A stretch of DNA of 64,000 nucleotides from an uncultured Lachnospiraceae bacterium (GCA_944381635.1 CALWLY010000016.1:17663-81662); one strand, 5' to 3'. Counted from the stretch's first letter, positions 40,493-50,410 are shown. Made by a program: numbers and translations. The notes: generated by a model not told the origin, from the letters alone.

Positions 40493-41677
40493 ATGCATCA
40501 ACCTGACGGAAAAGAAGCTTGTATGACGCTTCCTGACAGAGACGGCTTTTTTATGCCGGGAGAATTTGAGCCTCATGAAGGCTGTATCATAATCTGGCCT
40601 TTTCGGCCGGGATCCTGGAGAAACGGAGCTGTGGAAGCACAGAAAGCTTTTCGGGATGTGATTTATGCCATAGCGGAAAGCGAGAAAGTCTGGGTGGCAG
40701 CCGGAAAAGAATTTTTGCACAGAGCGGAAGAAATGCTCTTTGACAAGGAAGCAATGGCTCACAAAACGAAGGAAGAAAGGGAAAAATGTCTGGGAAATAT
40801 TCAGCTTTTTGAGGCGGAGACAGACGATTCCTGGGCACGGGATGTGGGACCTACCTTTGTAAAAGATAAGGACGAAAGAGTGCGCTGTGTCAACTGGGAA
40901 TTTAATGCCTGGGGAGGAACGGAGGACGGACTGTATGCTTCCTGGGATAAGGATAATGCTTTTGCAAAGCTGTTTGCCGCAAAGGAAGGATATTTATGCT
41001 ACGATGCCGGTCCTTTTGTGATGGAAGGAGGAGCCGTTCACAGTGACGGAGAAGGAACGCTGCTTGTGACGGAGGCCTGTCTTTTAAGCAAAGGCAGAAA
41101 TCCCCAGTTGTCCAAAGAGGAGATTGAAAACAGGCTTTGCACCTATTTGGGAGCCGAAAAGGTACTGTGGCTTCCCAGAGGAATCTATCAGGATGAGACT
41201 AACGAGCACGTGGATAACGTGTGTGCTTTTATCCGTCCCGGTGAGGTAGTCCTGGCATGGACAGACAACAGGGAAGATCCTCAGTACGCTCTTTCCAAAG
41301 CCTGCCTGGATTATTTGGAAAAAGAAAGAGATGCCAAAGGAAGAAAAATCACAGTTCATAAGCTCCCCATTCCCGACCATCCCATCTGCCTGACCAGGGA
41401 AGATGTGGAGGGCTACACGTTTGAAGAAGGTGAGGATTTTCGGGAGGAAGGAGAGCGCCTGGCTGCCTCCTATGTGAACTTTTACTTTTCCAATTCCGCG
41501 GTGGTTCTGCCTGTGTTCGGAAAAGAAAACAGGGAAAGCGACGAGCGGGCGGTGGAAATTCTCAGGCGGCTCTGTCCGGAACGAAAGATTATTCCCATTC
41601 CCGCGGGAGAAATTTTGCGCGGAGGCGGAAACATTCATTGCATTACCCAGCAGGTTCCAAAGGGCATGAAAGGATAA
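40493..41677 (+). CDS. aguA: agmatine deiminase
   Basis: The 394-residue protein has the agmatine deiminase pattern: a PGEFEPHEGCIIIWPFRPGS start, DSWARDVGPTFV, ETNEHVDNVCAFIRPGEVVL, and the catalytic cysteine in LRGGGNIHCITQQ near the C-terminus. It converts agmatine to N-carbamoylputrescine and ammonia. GGAGG lies 5 nt before the ATG at 40493; the ATG at 40481 overlaps that site and is rejected. The next gene completes the route to putrescine. Confidence 0.95.
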   Translation: MHQPDGKEACMTLPDRDGFFMPGEFEPHEGCIIIWPFRPGSWRNGAVEAQKAFRDVIYAIAESEKVWVAAGKEFLHRAEEMLFDKEAMAHKTKEEREKCLGNIQLFEAETDDSWARDVGPTFVKDKDERVRCVNWEFNAWGGTEDGLYASWDKDNAFAKLFAAKEGYLCYDAGPFVMEGGAVHSDGEGTLLVTEACLLSKGRNPQLSKEEIENRLCTYLGAEKVLWLPRGIYQDETNEHVDNVCAFIRPGEVVLAWTDNREDPQYALSKACLDYLEKERDAKGRKITVHKLPIPDHPICLTREDVEGYTFEEGEDFREEGERLAASYVNFYFSNSAVVLPVFGKENRESDERAVEILRRLCPERKIIPIPAGEILRGGGNIHCITQQVPKGMKG

Positions 41678-41720
41678 GCCCGGAATCTTAACGGAAAAGG
41701 ATTTTGAAAGGGAGGAAAAG

Positions 41721-42596
41721 ATGAGAGAAGTAAAAGTTGCGGCAATACAGATGAGCTGCGGCGGACAGCTGGAAGATAATCTGAAAAAAGCAGAAAAAAT
41801 GGTCAGAGAGGCAGCAGAAAAGGGAGCACAGATCGTGCTTTTGCCGGAACTGTTCGAGCGTCCCTATTTTTGCCAGGAAGAAAGATACGAGTATTATGAT
41901 CTGGCTAAGCCTGTGTTGGAAAACGATGCAGTGATCCTGGGACAAAGGCTGGCAAAGGAACTTTCCGTGGTACTTCCCATAAGCTTTTTTGAGAGAGACG
42001 GAAATGTGCTTTATAACTCTCTTGCCTGCATTGATGCGGGGGGAGAAATTCTTGGAGTATATCGAAAAACTCATATTCCCTGCGACCATTATTATCAGGA
42101 AAAGTTTTATTTTACGCCGGGAAACAGCGGTTTTCTTGTCTTTGATACCAGATACGGAAAAATCGGCTCCGGTATCTGTTGGGATCAGTGGTTCCCAGAG
42201 ACGGCAAGATGTATGGCGTTAAAGGAAGCGGAAATTTTGTTCTATCCCACAGCAATCGGTTCAGAACCGATTCTGGAATGCGACAGCATGCCCCATTGGC
42301 GCAGATGTATGCAGGGACATGCGGCAGCAAACCTTGTGCCGGTGGTTGCGGCCAATCGGATTGGAGAGGAAGGCGTGGAGCCGTGCGTGGAAAACGGAGG
42401 ACAGAAGTCATCTCTTAACTTCTACGGCTCTTCCTTTATGACTGATGAAACCGGAGAGATTTTGCAGTCAGCATCCAGAGACAGAGAAGAAGTTCTGCTT
42501 CAGACCTACGATCTGGATCAAATCAGAAATAACAGACTTTCCTGGGGACTGTTCCGCGACCGCAGACCGGAATGTTACGGGGAAATCGTGAAATAA
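41721..42596 (+). CDS. aguB: N-carbamoylputrescine amidohydrolase
   Basis: The 291-residue nitrilase-superfamily enzyme shows the Glu-Lys-Cys triad in VLLPELFERPYFCQEE, VYRKTHIPCDHYYQEKFYF and GSGICWDQWFPETARCM. The family hydrolyses N-carbamoylputrescine to putrescine, CO2 and NH3. It ends the polyamine operon, following aguA by 43 bp, with GGAGG 6 nt before the start. Confidence 0.95.
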   Translation: MREVKVAAIQMSCGGQLEDNLKKAEKMVREAAEKGAQIVLLPELFERPYFCQEERYEYYDLAKPVLENDAVILGQRLAKELSVVLPISFFERDGNVLYNSLACIDAGGEILGVYRKTHIPCDHYYQEKFYFTPGNSGFLVFDTRYGKIGSGICWDQWFPETARCMALKEAEILFYPTAIGSEPILECDSMPHWRRCMQGHAAANLVPVVAANRIGEEGVEPCVENGGQKSSLNFYGSSFMTDETGEILQSASRDREEVLLQTYDLDQIRNNRLSWGLFRDRRPECYGEIVK

Positions 42597-42634
42597 AGAC
42601 GGAATAACGAATATTTCGCGCTGCTGTCCAGGCC

Positions 42635-42762
42635 CGTGCCGGTCACTTGCTGACCGGCACGGAAGGAAAGCGTTCCGGCCTGAATCCGACCCGTCCATCG
42701 CCGAAGGCGATTTGGAATGACGGACCGGGTTACTGTTCACTGGCCAGCCAGTGAACAGTAAC
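42635..42762. other. hairpin cluster in the gap after the polyamine operon
   Basis: The gap 42597-42936 holds three inverted repeats: CGTGCCGGTCA/TGACCGGCACG (42635-42661), CCGTCC-ATCGCC-GAA-GGCGAT-GACGG (about 42698-42723), and the near-perfect 34-bp palindrome GTTACTGTTCACTGGC / GCCAGTGAACAGTAAC (42729-42762). None has a clear T-run on the + strand. They probably end the polyamine transcript; the last could be an operator for the uridine phosphorylase promoter 40 bp away. Confidence 0.6.
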
Positions 42763-42801
42763 TATTTCGCACATAAAAAATGTGTTTTTGGCAATTTTAT
42801 C

Positions 42802-42830
42802 TGTAAATATTAACAAAAAGCGTGTATAAT
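42802..42830 (+). promoter_or_regulatory. probable promoter of uridine phosphorylase
   Basis: A perfect TATAAT (42825-42830) has a weak TGTAAA at 42802-42807, 17 nt upstream. Confidence 0.5.
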
Positions 42831-42936
42831 GAAAGGGAGTGAAAGGTAAAACTTTTACTTCCTTTTCCTGTTTTCTAAAGAAATTACAACTGCAAAAGAA
42901 AGCGGGAAAAAACTGGGCAGAAAGGAGATGGAGCCT

Positions 42937-43710
42937 GTGAAATATGCAGAAGAGGGAGTACAGTATCATCTTCAGATAAAAAACGGTGATGTGGGGAAAT
43001 ATGTGATTCTTCCGGGAGATCCCAAAAGATGCAGTAAGATTGCGGCATATTTTGAAAATCCGGTACTGATTGCAGACAGCCGGGAGTATGTCACATACAC
43101 AGGAACTCTGTGCGGAGAAAAGGTAAGCGTTACTTCCACCGGAATCGGTGGCCCATCCGCAGCAATTGCCATGCAGGAGCTTGTAAAAGCCGGTGCGGAT
43201 ACTTTTATCCGGGTAGGAACCTGTGGAGGAATGGATGTGGAAGTAAAAAGCGGAGACCTTGTTATTGCCACAGGAGCAATCCGTCATGAAGGCACCAGCA
43301 GAGAATATGCGCCGATAGAATTTCCGGCAGTGGCAGATACGGATATTGTTCATGCACTGAAAGAGGCGGCACTGTCACAGGGATTTACGTATCATACAGG
43401 TATTGTGCAGTGTAAGGATTCTTTTTACGGGCAGCATGAGCCGGAGAAAATGCCGGTCAGCTATGAACTGGAGGCCAAATGGGAAGCGTGGAAAAGGCTG
43501 GGATGCAAAGCTTCCGAGATGGAATCGGCTGCACTTTTTGTGGTGGCCAGCTATTTGAGAGTGCGCTGCGGCTCCGTATTTCTTACCGTTGCGAATCAGG
43601 AAAGAGGAAAGGCAGGACTTTTAAATCCTGTGGTCCACGATACGGATCAGGCCATTCGCACAGGAGTGGAGGCTCTTAAGATTCTGATAGAAGAAGATAA
43701 AAGAAGATGA
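42937..43710 (+). CDS. udp: uridine phosphorylase
   Basis: The 257-residue nucleoside phosphorylase has the PNP/UDP signature [29 protein letters not shown] (phosphate-binding), [11 protein letters not shown] and [14 protein letters not shown], which is typical of uridine phosphorylase, and [14 protein letters not shown] near the nucleoside site. It splits uridine to uracil and ribose-1-phosphate. The frame opens at ATG 42928, but AAAGGAG directly abuts that codon. The GTG at 42937 has proper spacing and gives the family's usual [13 protein letters not shown] opening. Confidence 0.9.
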   Translation: MKYAEEGVQYHLQIKNGDVGKYVILPGDPKRCSKIAAYFENPVLIADSREYVTYTGTLCGEKVSVTSTGIGGPSAAIAMQELVKAGADTFIRVGTCGGMDVEVKSGDLVIATGAIRHEGTSREYAPIEFPAVADTDIVHALKEAALSQGFTYHTGIVQCKDSFYGQHEPEKMPVSYELEAKWEAWKRLGCKASEMESAALFVVASYLRVRCGSVFLTVANQERGKAGLLNPVVHDTDQAIRTGVEALKILIEEDKRR

Positions 43711-43819
43711 AAATACAAAAAACAGATACTCTGTGGCAGCTTTGAAAAGTCATAAGTAAAACGGGGGAAACAGTCAAAATCTCAAAACGGTTGGATTGTG
43801 GAAGAAAAGGAGGGTTATT

Positions 43820-44062
43820 ATGAAAGGCAAAAGAGGAAGAACATTTTTCATCTCTTACGGGGAAAATCTGGAATGCCCTACAACAGAGGCAACGAAAACG
43901 GCGATTTCAGATTATTGTGAAAAGGAAAAACTGCAGTATTTCTTTGGCGGGATCACAGCCCATGGAAATAACCTGGTAGAAATAGACGGGCGTTTATATG
44001 AAGCAATCCGTGAAAAGGACGCCGGAGCGAATACATGGCGTATCCGCTGCAAAGAATACTAA
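43820..44062 (+). CDS. 80-residue hypothetical protein
   Basis: I do not recognise this protein. It is basic at the start (MKGKRGRTFFISYGENL) and continues with TEATKTAISDYCEKEKLQYF and FGGITAHGNNLVEIDGRLYE. It appears soluble with a mixed alpha-beta pattern and no membrane segment. AAAAGGAGGG lies 5 nt before the ATG, and a strong terminator follows, so it is likely a real, separately transcribed gene. Confidence 0.7.
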   Translation: MKGKRGRTFFISYGENLECPTTEATKTAISDYCEKEKLQYFFGGITAHGNNLVEIDGRLYEAIREKDAGANTWRIRCKEY

Positions 44063-44091
44063 TGCACCATGCAAACTAAAGCTTTATAAAT

Positions 44092-44121
44092 AAAAAGTGT
44101 GTGCCTTGGCACACACTTTTT
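44092..44121 (+). terminator. terminator after the 80-residue protein
   Basis: AAAAAGTGTGTGCC-TT-GGCACACACTTTTT is a perfect stem with a T-run on both strands. Confidence 0.88.
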
Positions 44122-44149
44122 ATTTATGGGATTTTTACTGTATAGAAAT

Positions 44150-44336
44150 GAATCCCGCATTGCGGGATTCTCCGCCTGCGGCGGATCGCTTGGCGATCTA
44201 TTTATACGGTAGGAAACTTCATTTCCTACCGTATAAAAAATAACGCTCCGCTGTAAATGCGCACTCGCGCGAAAGGTAACCATTGCCTGACGGCATCGCG
44301 CTCGGCGCGAGTGTGCGCCAAAGCGCACTCTCCGCC
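44150..44336 (+). repeat. dispersed hairpin-rich repeat, copy C (with extra hairpins)
   Basis: The cluster comprises GAATCCCGCA/TGCGGGATTC (44150-44170), TCCGC/GCGGA, TCGC/GCGA and the long inverted repeat TATACGGTAGGAAA / TTTCCTACCGTATA (44203-44235). Then come AACGCTCCGCTGTAAATGCG, GGTAAC, TTGCctgacgGCA, CGCGCTCGGCGCG and AGTGTGCGCC. The order matches copies B and D. The gap 44063-44403 holds no other gene. Confidence 0.72.
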
Positions 44337-44344
44337 GCAGTGCG

Positions 44345-44380
44345 ATAAAAAAAGCTCTCTGTGACGGGCAGAGAGCTTTT
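44345..44380 (-). terminator. terminator of rpsT
   Basis: On the minus strand AAAAGCTCTCTG-loop-AGAGAGCTTTTTTT follows rpsT by 23 bp. Confidence 0.9.
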
Positions 44381-44403
44381 GATGTACGTTTCTATAAGAA
44401 CAA

Positions 44404-44667
44404 TTAAGCCATTTTGTTAACAGCTACAGACATGCGGGAAACTTTTCTTGCTGCAGTGTTTTTGTGATATACACCTTTGGAGCAAGCTTTGTCCAGAGCA
44501 GAAGTAGCAGCTGTTAAAGCAGCAACTGCTTCGTCTTTGTTTCCAGCTTCGATAGCAGCATAAACTTTTTTGATTGCTGTCTTTACGCTGGATTTAATAG
44601 ATTTGTTTCTTTCCGCTTTTGTTCTGTTAACAAGAATTCTCTTCTTTGCAGATTTAATGTTTGCCAT
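44404..44667 (-). CDS. rpsT: 30S ribosomal protein S20
   Basis: The 87-residue, lysine-rich helical protein starts MANIKSAKKRILVNRTKAER, the standard S20 opening, and ends YHKNTAARKVSRMSVAVNKM. It binds 16S rRNA in the small subunit. GGAGG lies 12 nt before the ATG; a strong promoter (44777-44805) and terminator make it monocistronic. It diverges from gpr, an arrangement common in Firmicutes (rpsT beside gpr). Confidence 0.97.
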   Translation of the reverse strand: MANIKSAKKRILVNRTKAERNKSIKSSVKTAIKKVYAAIEAGNKDEAVAALTAATSALDKACSKGVYHKNTAARKVSRMSVAVNKMA

Positions 44668-44776
44668 GAAATAATACCTCCATCAGGAAATTCGTAGTTC
44701 TATTTTTCTTATCTTTTCCATAACAGATGTTTCATTAAAGCCGGACACGGACGTTCTAATGTAAACATACGAATAT

Positions 44777-44805
44777 ATTTTATTGGAAAGCAGTCATTCT
44801 GTCAA
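44777..44805 (-). promoter_or_regulatory. promoter of rpsT
   Basis: On the minus strand perfect TTGACA (44805-44800), a 17-nt spacer and TAAAAT (44782-44777). Confidence 0.8.
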
Positions 44806-44946
44806 TACATATTTCGCCTGTTTTTGCAAAAAATAAGTGAAAACCGGCAGTGCTTCTGTTTTTAGCTGTTTTGCCTGGCAATTCTGGCTGACGGTATACA
44901 GGCCTGCTGAATAGATTAAGTTAAGAAAATGAATGGGAGAAGTGCG

Positions 44947-45852
44947 ATGAGTTGTTTTCAGGTAAGAACGGATCTGGCGCTGGAGGCCAGAGAGAGCATT
45001 CGGGAAGCGGACGGAGAACTGCGGGGAGTCATTGTGGAGGAATGGGACCGGAAAGAAAGCCAGATTCATGTGACAAAAGTGCAGATTACCACCAAAAACG
45101 GTTCCAGACTTATGAACAAGCCCATAGGGACTTATCTGACATTGGAAGCATTCGGACTGGCAGAACCGGATGAGGGCTATCACAGAGAGGTTTCCGAAGA
45201 GCTTGCCAGACAGCTGCGAAATCTGATACCTGATCTGGAAGAGGAAAAATCCGTGCTGGTGGTGGGACTTGGAAACCGGGCGGTGACGGCGGATGCCCTG
45301 GGACCGAAGGTGGCGGATAATCTTCTTGTGACAAGGCATGTGGTAAAAGAGTTTGGGAAAGCGGCTTATAATAAGGAAAAGGTTCATGCCGTAAGCGCCA
45401 TTGTGCCGGGAGTTATGGCGGCCACAGGCATGGAAAGTGCGGAGATTGTAAAGGGCGTTGTGGAGCAGACCCACCCGGATGTGGTGATTGCGGTGGATGC
45501 TTTGGCGGCCCGAAGTACGAAAAGGCTGAACCGGACGATTCAGGTGACTGACACCGGTATTCATCCGGGTTCCGGGGTGGGAAACCATAGGAATGCTCTG
45601 ACAGAGGAAAGTCTGGGAGTGCCGGTAATTGCTATCGGTGTTCCCACGGTAGTGGACGCGGCTACCATTGTTGGGGACGCCATCCAGAAGCTGGGAAAAG
45701 AAAACGGGAATCCGCTTCTGTTTGACAGGGAGCAAAGCAGCACTTTTATGGAACTTAACAATATGTATGTGACAAGCAAAGACATTGATGAGACGGTCAA
45801 AAGACTGAGCTTTACCATTTCAGAAAGTATCAACGAGGCTCTTTCCTTGTAA
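44947..45852 (+). CDS. gpr: GPR germination endopeptidase
   Basis: The 301-residue protein matches the spore protease that degrades small acid-soluble proteins at germination. It has RTDLALEARESI near the N-terminus (propeptide and acidic residues), VLVVGLGNRAVTADALGPKV, TRHVV, AIVPGVMAATGMESAEIVKG, PDVVIAVDALAARSTKRLNR, TIQVTDTGIHPGSGVGNHR and VIAIGVPTVVDAATIV. The ATG at 44947 follows GGGAGAAG by 7 nt and is preferred to 44929. In known biology it is made as a zymogen under SigG control; its substrate class is encoded at 63416-63622. Confidence 0.95.
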   Translation: MSCFQVRTDLALEARESIREADGELRGVIVEEWDRKESQIHVTKVQITTKNGSRLMNKPIGTYLTLEAFGLAEPDEGYHREVSEELARQLRNLIPDLEEEKSVLVVGLGNRAVTADALGPKVADNLLVTRHVVKEFGKAAYNKEKVHAVSAIVPGVMAATGMESAEIVKGVVEQTHPDVVIAVDALAARSTKRLNRTIQVTDTGIHPGSGVGNHRNALTEESLGVPVIAIGVPTVVDAATIVGDAIQKLGKENGNPLLFDREQSSTFMELNNMYVTSKDIDETVKRLSFTISESINEALSL

Positions 45853-45916
45853 AGAGTTTGCGAAGGAAGAGGATGCAGAAGGCATATCCCCAGGGCTTAT
45901 CCGCATATAATTTGCC

Positions 45917-47245
45917 ATGGACAATAAAAAGAAATGGAAGAGAATCTTTTTTCTGGTTCCGCTTTTTCTGCTGTTCCTTTTTCTGGCAGAATGGTTTGTA
46001 AACGGAAAGGAAGAAGAACCGAAAAATAAAAAGCCGCCGTTTGACTGGACAGAATTGTGGCTGGGGGAAGTGCTGGATACCTGGATGCCCTCTTTTTCCT
46101 TTTACGAAAAGGATAACGGGCAGGAAGGGCTTTTTTCCATGGTATTAAGACAGAATCCTTTTTATGCCTACCAGGAAGATCAGGGGAAGGGGGAGCTTCA
46201 GCAGGAAAGCGGGAGTATCTATGAGGAAATTATAAAAAACGAAGCTAACGATGAATATACGTCTCATATAGAAGGGGATGATTTGAGAACGCCGGAGACA
46301 TCAAAAGGGCGGATCGTGGTAGATGAGAGTATGCAGGAACAGCTGCAGAAGGAAAACGCGGTTCCGGAAATAACGGGGGAAGAAACGGTTTCCGAAAACA
46401 GCGGACAGGAAAGTTCCCAGGAAGAAAGCGACAGCTCTTACCGTGCGCCCCAAACGAAATCTCAGGAATACAGTTGGGATTACTACCAGGATTTTGACGC
46501 TCTTGTAAAAGAGTTTTATGCCATTGATCCTACGACCACCACGGATGAGACACAGCTGAATCTGGACGCTCTTCTGACCAAAGATTTTTCCATTGAGAAA
46601 AACACGGAGGAACCCCAGATTCTTATCTATCATACCCATTCCCAGGAAGCCTTTGCGGACTCAGAGCCGGGAAACGCCTCTCATACCATTATGGGCGTGG
46701 GGGAAGTTCTGGCAGAGATTTTGAGAAATCAGTACGGATATAATGTGATGCACCACATGGGACAGTATGACGTGGAGGGACGTGATTACGCGTATTCCAA
46801 TTCCCTTCCGGAAATAGAGAAGCTGCTGGAGGAAAATCCGTCCATCGAAGTTGTGATCGATCTGCACAGAGATGCCATGGCTGAGGGACAGAAGCTTGTG
46901 GTGGATCTTGACGGAAAACCTACGGCAATGTTTATGTTTTTCAATGGTCTGTCACGCACCAAAAAGTACGGGGATATTGACTATCTGCCAAACCCCAATA
47001 TTGCTGACAATCTGGCTTTTTCCTTTCAGATGCAGGTACTTTGCAACGAGTATTACCCGGGACTTACCAGACGCATTTATCTGAAAGGATACCGTTACAA
47101 TATGCACTTAAAGGCACGTTATCTGCTTGTGGAAATGGGAGCGCAGACCAACACGGTGGAGGAGATGTACAATGCCTGCGGACCGTTGGCGCATGTGCTT
47201 GATATGGAACTTTCCGGGGTGGATTTCGGATATTCTTCCCCCTGA
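45917..47245 (+). CDS. spoIIP: stage II sporulation protein P
   Basis: The 442-residue SpoIIP has an N-terminal membrane segment (RIFFLVPLFLLFLFLAEWFV, about residues 7-26), a long low-complexity acidic linker and a C-terminal amidase/endopeptidase domain with QILIYHTHSQEAFADSE, IEVVIDLHRDAM and MHLKARYLLVEMGAQTN, which supply the metal-binding residues. It cleaves peptidoglycan stems and peptides with SpoIID during engulfment. Position directly after gpr is typical of Firmicutes. Confidence 0.95.
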   Translation: MDNKKKWKRIFFLVPLFLLFLFLAEWFVNGKEEEPKNKKPPFDWTELWLGEVLDTWMPSFSFYEKDNGQEGLFSMVLRQNPFYAYQEDQGKGELQQESGSIYEEIIKNEANDEYTSHIEGDDLRTPETSKGRIVVDESMQEQLQKENAVPEITGEETVSENSGQESSQEESDSSYRAPQTKSQEYSWDYYQDFDALVKEFYAIDPTTTTDETQLNLDALLTKDFSIEKNTEEPQILIYHTHSQEAFADSEPGNASHTIMGVGEVLAEILRNQYGYNVMHHMGQYDVEGRDYAYSNSLPEIEKLLEENPSIEVVIDLHRDAMAEGQKLVVDLDGKPTAMFMFFNGLSRTKKYGDIDYLPNPNIADNLAFSFQMQVLCNEYYPGLTRRIYLKGYRYNMHLKARYLLVEMGAQTNTVEEMYNACGPLAHVLDMELSGVDFGYSSP

Positions 47246-47349
47246 TGGGAAGGGATGGAGCGAAAGCAGAGGAGCACAGCCATAGAAAAGATTTAAAAAA
47301 CCCTTTCCGGCATCTTTTTTTGCGGACAGCTTTTTTAAAAGGCTTTAGG

Positions 47350-47378
47350 TTGACCGTAACCGGCGAATTTGCTATACT
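47350..47378 (+). promoter_or_regulatory. promoter of lepA
   Basis: TTGACC (47350-47355), exactly 17 nt and TATACT (47373-47378), 49 bp before lepA. Confidence 0.8.
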
Positions 47379-47426
47379 TTCTGTTAGTTAAAACAGCAGA
47401 AATATAACAGAAATGAGGAATAAAAA

Positions 47427-49244
47427 ATGGCCGGTATTGATCAGAGCAAAATCAGAAACTTTTGTATTGTGGCGCATATTGACCATGGAAAATCTACGTT
47501 AGCGGATCGTATCATAGAAAAAACAGGCCTGTTGACCAGCAGGGAAATGCAGGAACAGGTGCTTGACAATATGGATTTGGAAAGAGAACGTGGCATCACC
47601 ATCAAGGCACAGGCAGTGCGTACTGTCTACAGAGCAAAGGACGGGGAAGAGTACATCTTTAACTTGATCGATACCCCCGGTCATGTGGACTTTAATTATG
47701 AAGTAAGCCGTGCCCTGGCAGCCTGCGACGGAGCAATCCTCGTGGTGGATGCGGCTCAGGGAATTGAGGCGCAGACTCTGGCCAATGTATACCTGGCTTT
47801 GGATCATGACCTGGAAGTTTTTCCCGTTATCAACAAGATTGACCTGCCGAGTGCGGAGCCGGAGAGAGTTATGGAAGAAATCGAGGACGTGATCGGTCTG
47901 GAAGCCCATGACGCACCGCTGATTTCTGCCAAAAACGGCATCGGCATCGAAGATGTGCTGGAGAAAGTCATCGAAAAGATTCCTGCGCCTTCAGGAAGCA
48001 GAGACAATCCCCTGCAGGCACTTATTTTTGACTCCCTTTACGATTCCTATAAAGGGGTAATCGTATTCTGCCGTATTATGGAAGGAACCGTTTCCAAGGG
48101 AACTCCTATCAAAATGATGGCTACGGGAGCAAAGGCGGAAGTAGTGGAAGTCGGTTATTTTGGCGCAGGTCAGTTTATCCCCTGCGACGAACTGTCTGCG
48201 GGAATGGTAGGCTATATCACCGCTTCCATCAAGAATGTCAAGGATACAGCGGTGGGCGATACGGTCACCAACGCGGAACATCCCTGTGAAAAACCGCTGC
48301 CCGGTTATAAAAAAGTAAATCCTATGGTGTACTGCGGTCTTTATCCGGCTGATGGCTCCAAGTATCCGGATCTGAGAGATGCATTGGAAAAGCTGCAGTT
48401 AAATGATGCTTCCCTCTTCTATGAACCGGAGACATCTGTGGCTCTGGGCTTTGGATTCCGCTGCGGATTTTTAGGACTTCTGCATCTGGAAATCATCCAG
48501 GAGCGTCTGGAGCGGGAATACAACCTGGATCTGGTTACCACGGCGCCGGGTGTTATTTATAAAGTGCATAAGACAAACGGTGAAGTGATCGACCTGACCA
48601 ATCCTTCCAATATGCCGGAACCTACGGAGATTGAATACATGGAGGAACCGGTGGTAAACGCAGAAATCATGGTGACTACCGAATTCATAGGTTCCATTAT
48701 GGAGCTTTGTCAGGAAAGGAGAGGACGCTACCTTGGAATGGAATATATGGAGGAGACAAGAGCACTTTTAAAATATGAACTTCCCCTGAATGAGATTATT
48801 TACGACTTTTTCGACGCCCTCAAATCACGCTCCAGAGGTTACGCTTCTTTCGACTATGATTTGAAAGGCTACGAGCAGTCCGAACTGGTGAAACTGGACA
48901 TTCTGATCAATAAGGAAGAGGTGGATGCGCTTTCCTTTATCGTACACAAAGACAGCGCCTATGAGCGAGGCCGCAAGATGTGTGAAAAACTGAAAGATGA
49001 AATTCCGCGTCACCTGTTTGAGATTCCCATCCAGGCTGCGGTGGGCGGCAAGATCATTGCCCGTGAGACCGTAAAAGCTATGCGCAAGGACGTGCTTGCA
49101 AAATGTTACGGCGGCGATATTACCCGTAAGAAAAAACTTCTGGAAAAACAGAAGGAAGGTAAGAAACGTATGCGCCAGATCGGAAACGTAGAGATTCCGC
49201 AGAAAGCGTTCATGAGCGTTCTGAAACTGGACGATCGAAAATAA
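47427..49244 (+). CDS. lepA: elongation factor 4 (LepA), translational GTPase
   Basis: The 605-residue GTPase has G1 in [14 protein letters not shown] (about residues 14-27), G3 in DTPGHVDF, G4 in NKIDLP and the LepA-specific C-terminal domain ending in [20 protein letters not shown]. It acts on ribosomes and is known to promote back-translocation or to help initiation. Its length equals the usual family size. The next gene hemW follows by 2 bp, so they are co-transcribed. Confidence 0.98.
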   Translation: MAGIDQSKIRNFCIVAHIDHGKSTLADRIIEKTGLLTSREMQEQVLDNMDLERERGITIKAQAVRTVYRAKDGEEYIFNLIDTPGHVDFNYEVSRALAACDGAILVVDAAQGIEAQTLANVYLALDHDLEVFPVINKIDLPSAEPERVMEEIEDVIGLEAHDAPLISAKNGIGIEDVLEKVIEKIPAPSGSRDNPLQALIFDSLYDSYKGVIVFCRIMEGTVSKGTPIKMMATGAKAEVVEVGYFGAGQFIPCDELSAGMVGYITASIKNVKDTAVGDTVTNAEHPCEKPLPGYKKVNPMVYCGLYPADGSKYPDLRDALEKLQLNDASLFYEPETSVALGFGFRCGFLGLLHLEIIQERLEREYNLDLVTTAPGVIYKVHKTNGEVIDLTNPSNMPEPTEIEYMEEPVVNAEIMVTTEFIGSIMELCQERRGRYLGMEYMEETRALLKYELPLNEIIYDFFDALKSRSRGYASFDYDLKGYEQSELVKLDILINKEEVDALSFIVHKDSAYERGRKMCEKLKDEIPRHLFEIPIQAAVGGKIIARETVKAMRKDVLAKCYGGDITRKKKLLEKQKEGKKRMRQIGNVEIPQKAFMSVLKLDDRK

Positions 49245-49246
49245 CT

Positions 49247-50410
49247 ATGAAAAAGCTTGGAATTTATATTCATATTCCCTTCTGCGTCAGAAAGTGTTTT
49301 TACTGCGACTTTCTTTCCGCTCCTTCCGATGAAGAGACAAGGGAGAGATATGTAAAAAGCCTCTGCAGGGAAATAAAACAAGAGGCCCGGGCGTATGAGC
49401 AGTATCAGGTGGATACGATCTTTTTTGGGGGAGGAACTCCCTCTCTTTTGACGGCAGAACAGATACAGCGGATCATGGATACCGTAAGGGGAAATTATAG
49501 TCTGCAGTCAGGAAAAGAAGAACCGGAGATTACAATGGAAGTCAATCCGGGGACGGTAACTTTCGAAAAGCTTTGCGGATATAAAAAGGCAGGCATCAAC
49601 CGGCTCAGCATTGGACTGCAGTCAGTGAGAGACGAAGAACTCAAAGCCCTTGGCCGAATCCATACGTTTGAAGAATTTAAGGATACGTGGAATTTTGCCA
49701 GAAAAGCAGGATTTTCCAATATTAATGTGGATTTGATGTCCGCCCTTCCGGGGCAGAGTGTGGAAAACTGGCGGGAAAGTCTTGAGAAAGCGGCGGCGCT
49801 GGGGCCGGAACATATTTCCGCGTACAGTCTGATTGTGGAGGAGGGAACACTCTTTTTTGACTGGTACGAGGAGAAAACGGTCACGGATGAGGCGCACCCT
49901 CCCCTTCCCGATGAAGACAAGGAACGGGAAATGTACAAACTGACGGAAGAGTTTCTGAAACAATACGGTTATCACCGGTACGAGATTTCCAACTACGCAA
50001 AAGAGGGAAAAGAGTGCCGGCATAACAGAAGATACTGGCAAAGAGAAAACTACGCAGGTTTTGGACTGGGAGCGGCCTCCATGGTGGAAAATGTAAGATG
50101 GAGTAATACCAGAAATCTGCAGCAGTACCTGGAAGCAAACCGGAAAGAAGACAGACAGGTTCTTTCTGAAAAGGAACAGATGGAAGAGTTTATGTTTCTG
50201 GGACTCAGACTGACAAAAGGCGTCAGCACTCAAAACTTTTACAGACAGTTCGGAAAAGAAATAGAATCCGTGTACGGTCAGGTTTTAACAGAACTGATGG
50301 AAGAAAAACTTCTTTTGAAAACAGAGGAAGCAGAGGAGACAAGATATTTTCTCTCCCCTTACGGGACAGATGTCAGCAACTACTGCATGGCTCAATTTCT
50401 TCTGGATTAA
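49247..50410 (+). CDS. hemW: HemW, radical SAM heme chaperone
   Basis: The 387-residue radical SAM protein starts MKKLGIYIHIPFCVRKCFYC, with the CxxxCxxC cluster (VRKCFYC region, residues about 13-20). It also has TIFFGGGTPSLLTAEQ, RLSIGLQSVRDEELKALGR, AYSLIVEEGTLFF and YEISNYAKEGKECRHN. The HNxxYW signature (HNRRYWQ) distinguishes HemW from true HemN coproporphyrinogen dehydrogenase. It is thought to insert heme into respiratory enzymes. It lies 2 bp after lepA, the usual order in Firmicutes. Confidence 0.95.
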   Translation: MKKLGIYIHIPFCVRKCFYCDFLSAPSDEETRERYVKSLCREIKQEARAYEQYQVDTIFFGGGTPSLLTAEQIQRIMDTVRGNYSLQSGKEEPEITMEVNPGTVTFEKLCGYKKAGINRLSIGLQSVRDEELKALGRIHTFEEFKDTWNFARKAGFSNINVDLMSALPGQSVENWRESLEKAAALGPEHISAYSLIVEEGTLFFDWYEEKTVTDEAHPPLPDEDKEREMYKLTEEFLKQYGYHRYEISNYAKEGKECRHNRRYWQRENYAGFGLGAASMVENVRWSNTRNLQQYLEANRKEDRQVLSEKEQMEEFMFLGLRLTKGVSTQNFYRQFGKEIESVYGQVLTELMEEKLLLKTEEAEETRYFLSPYGTDVSNYCMAQFLLD

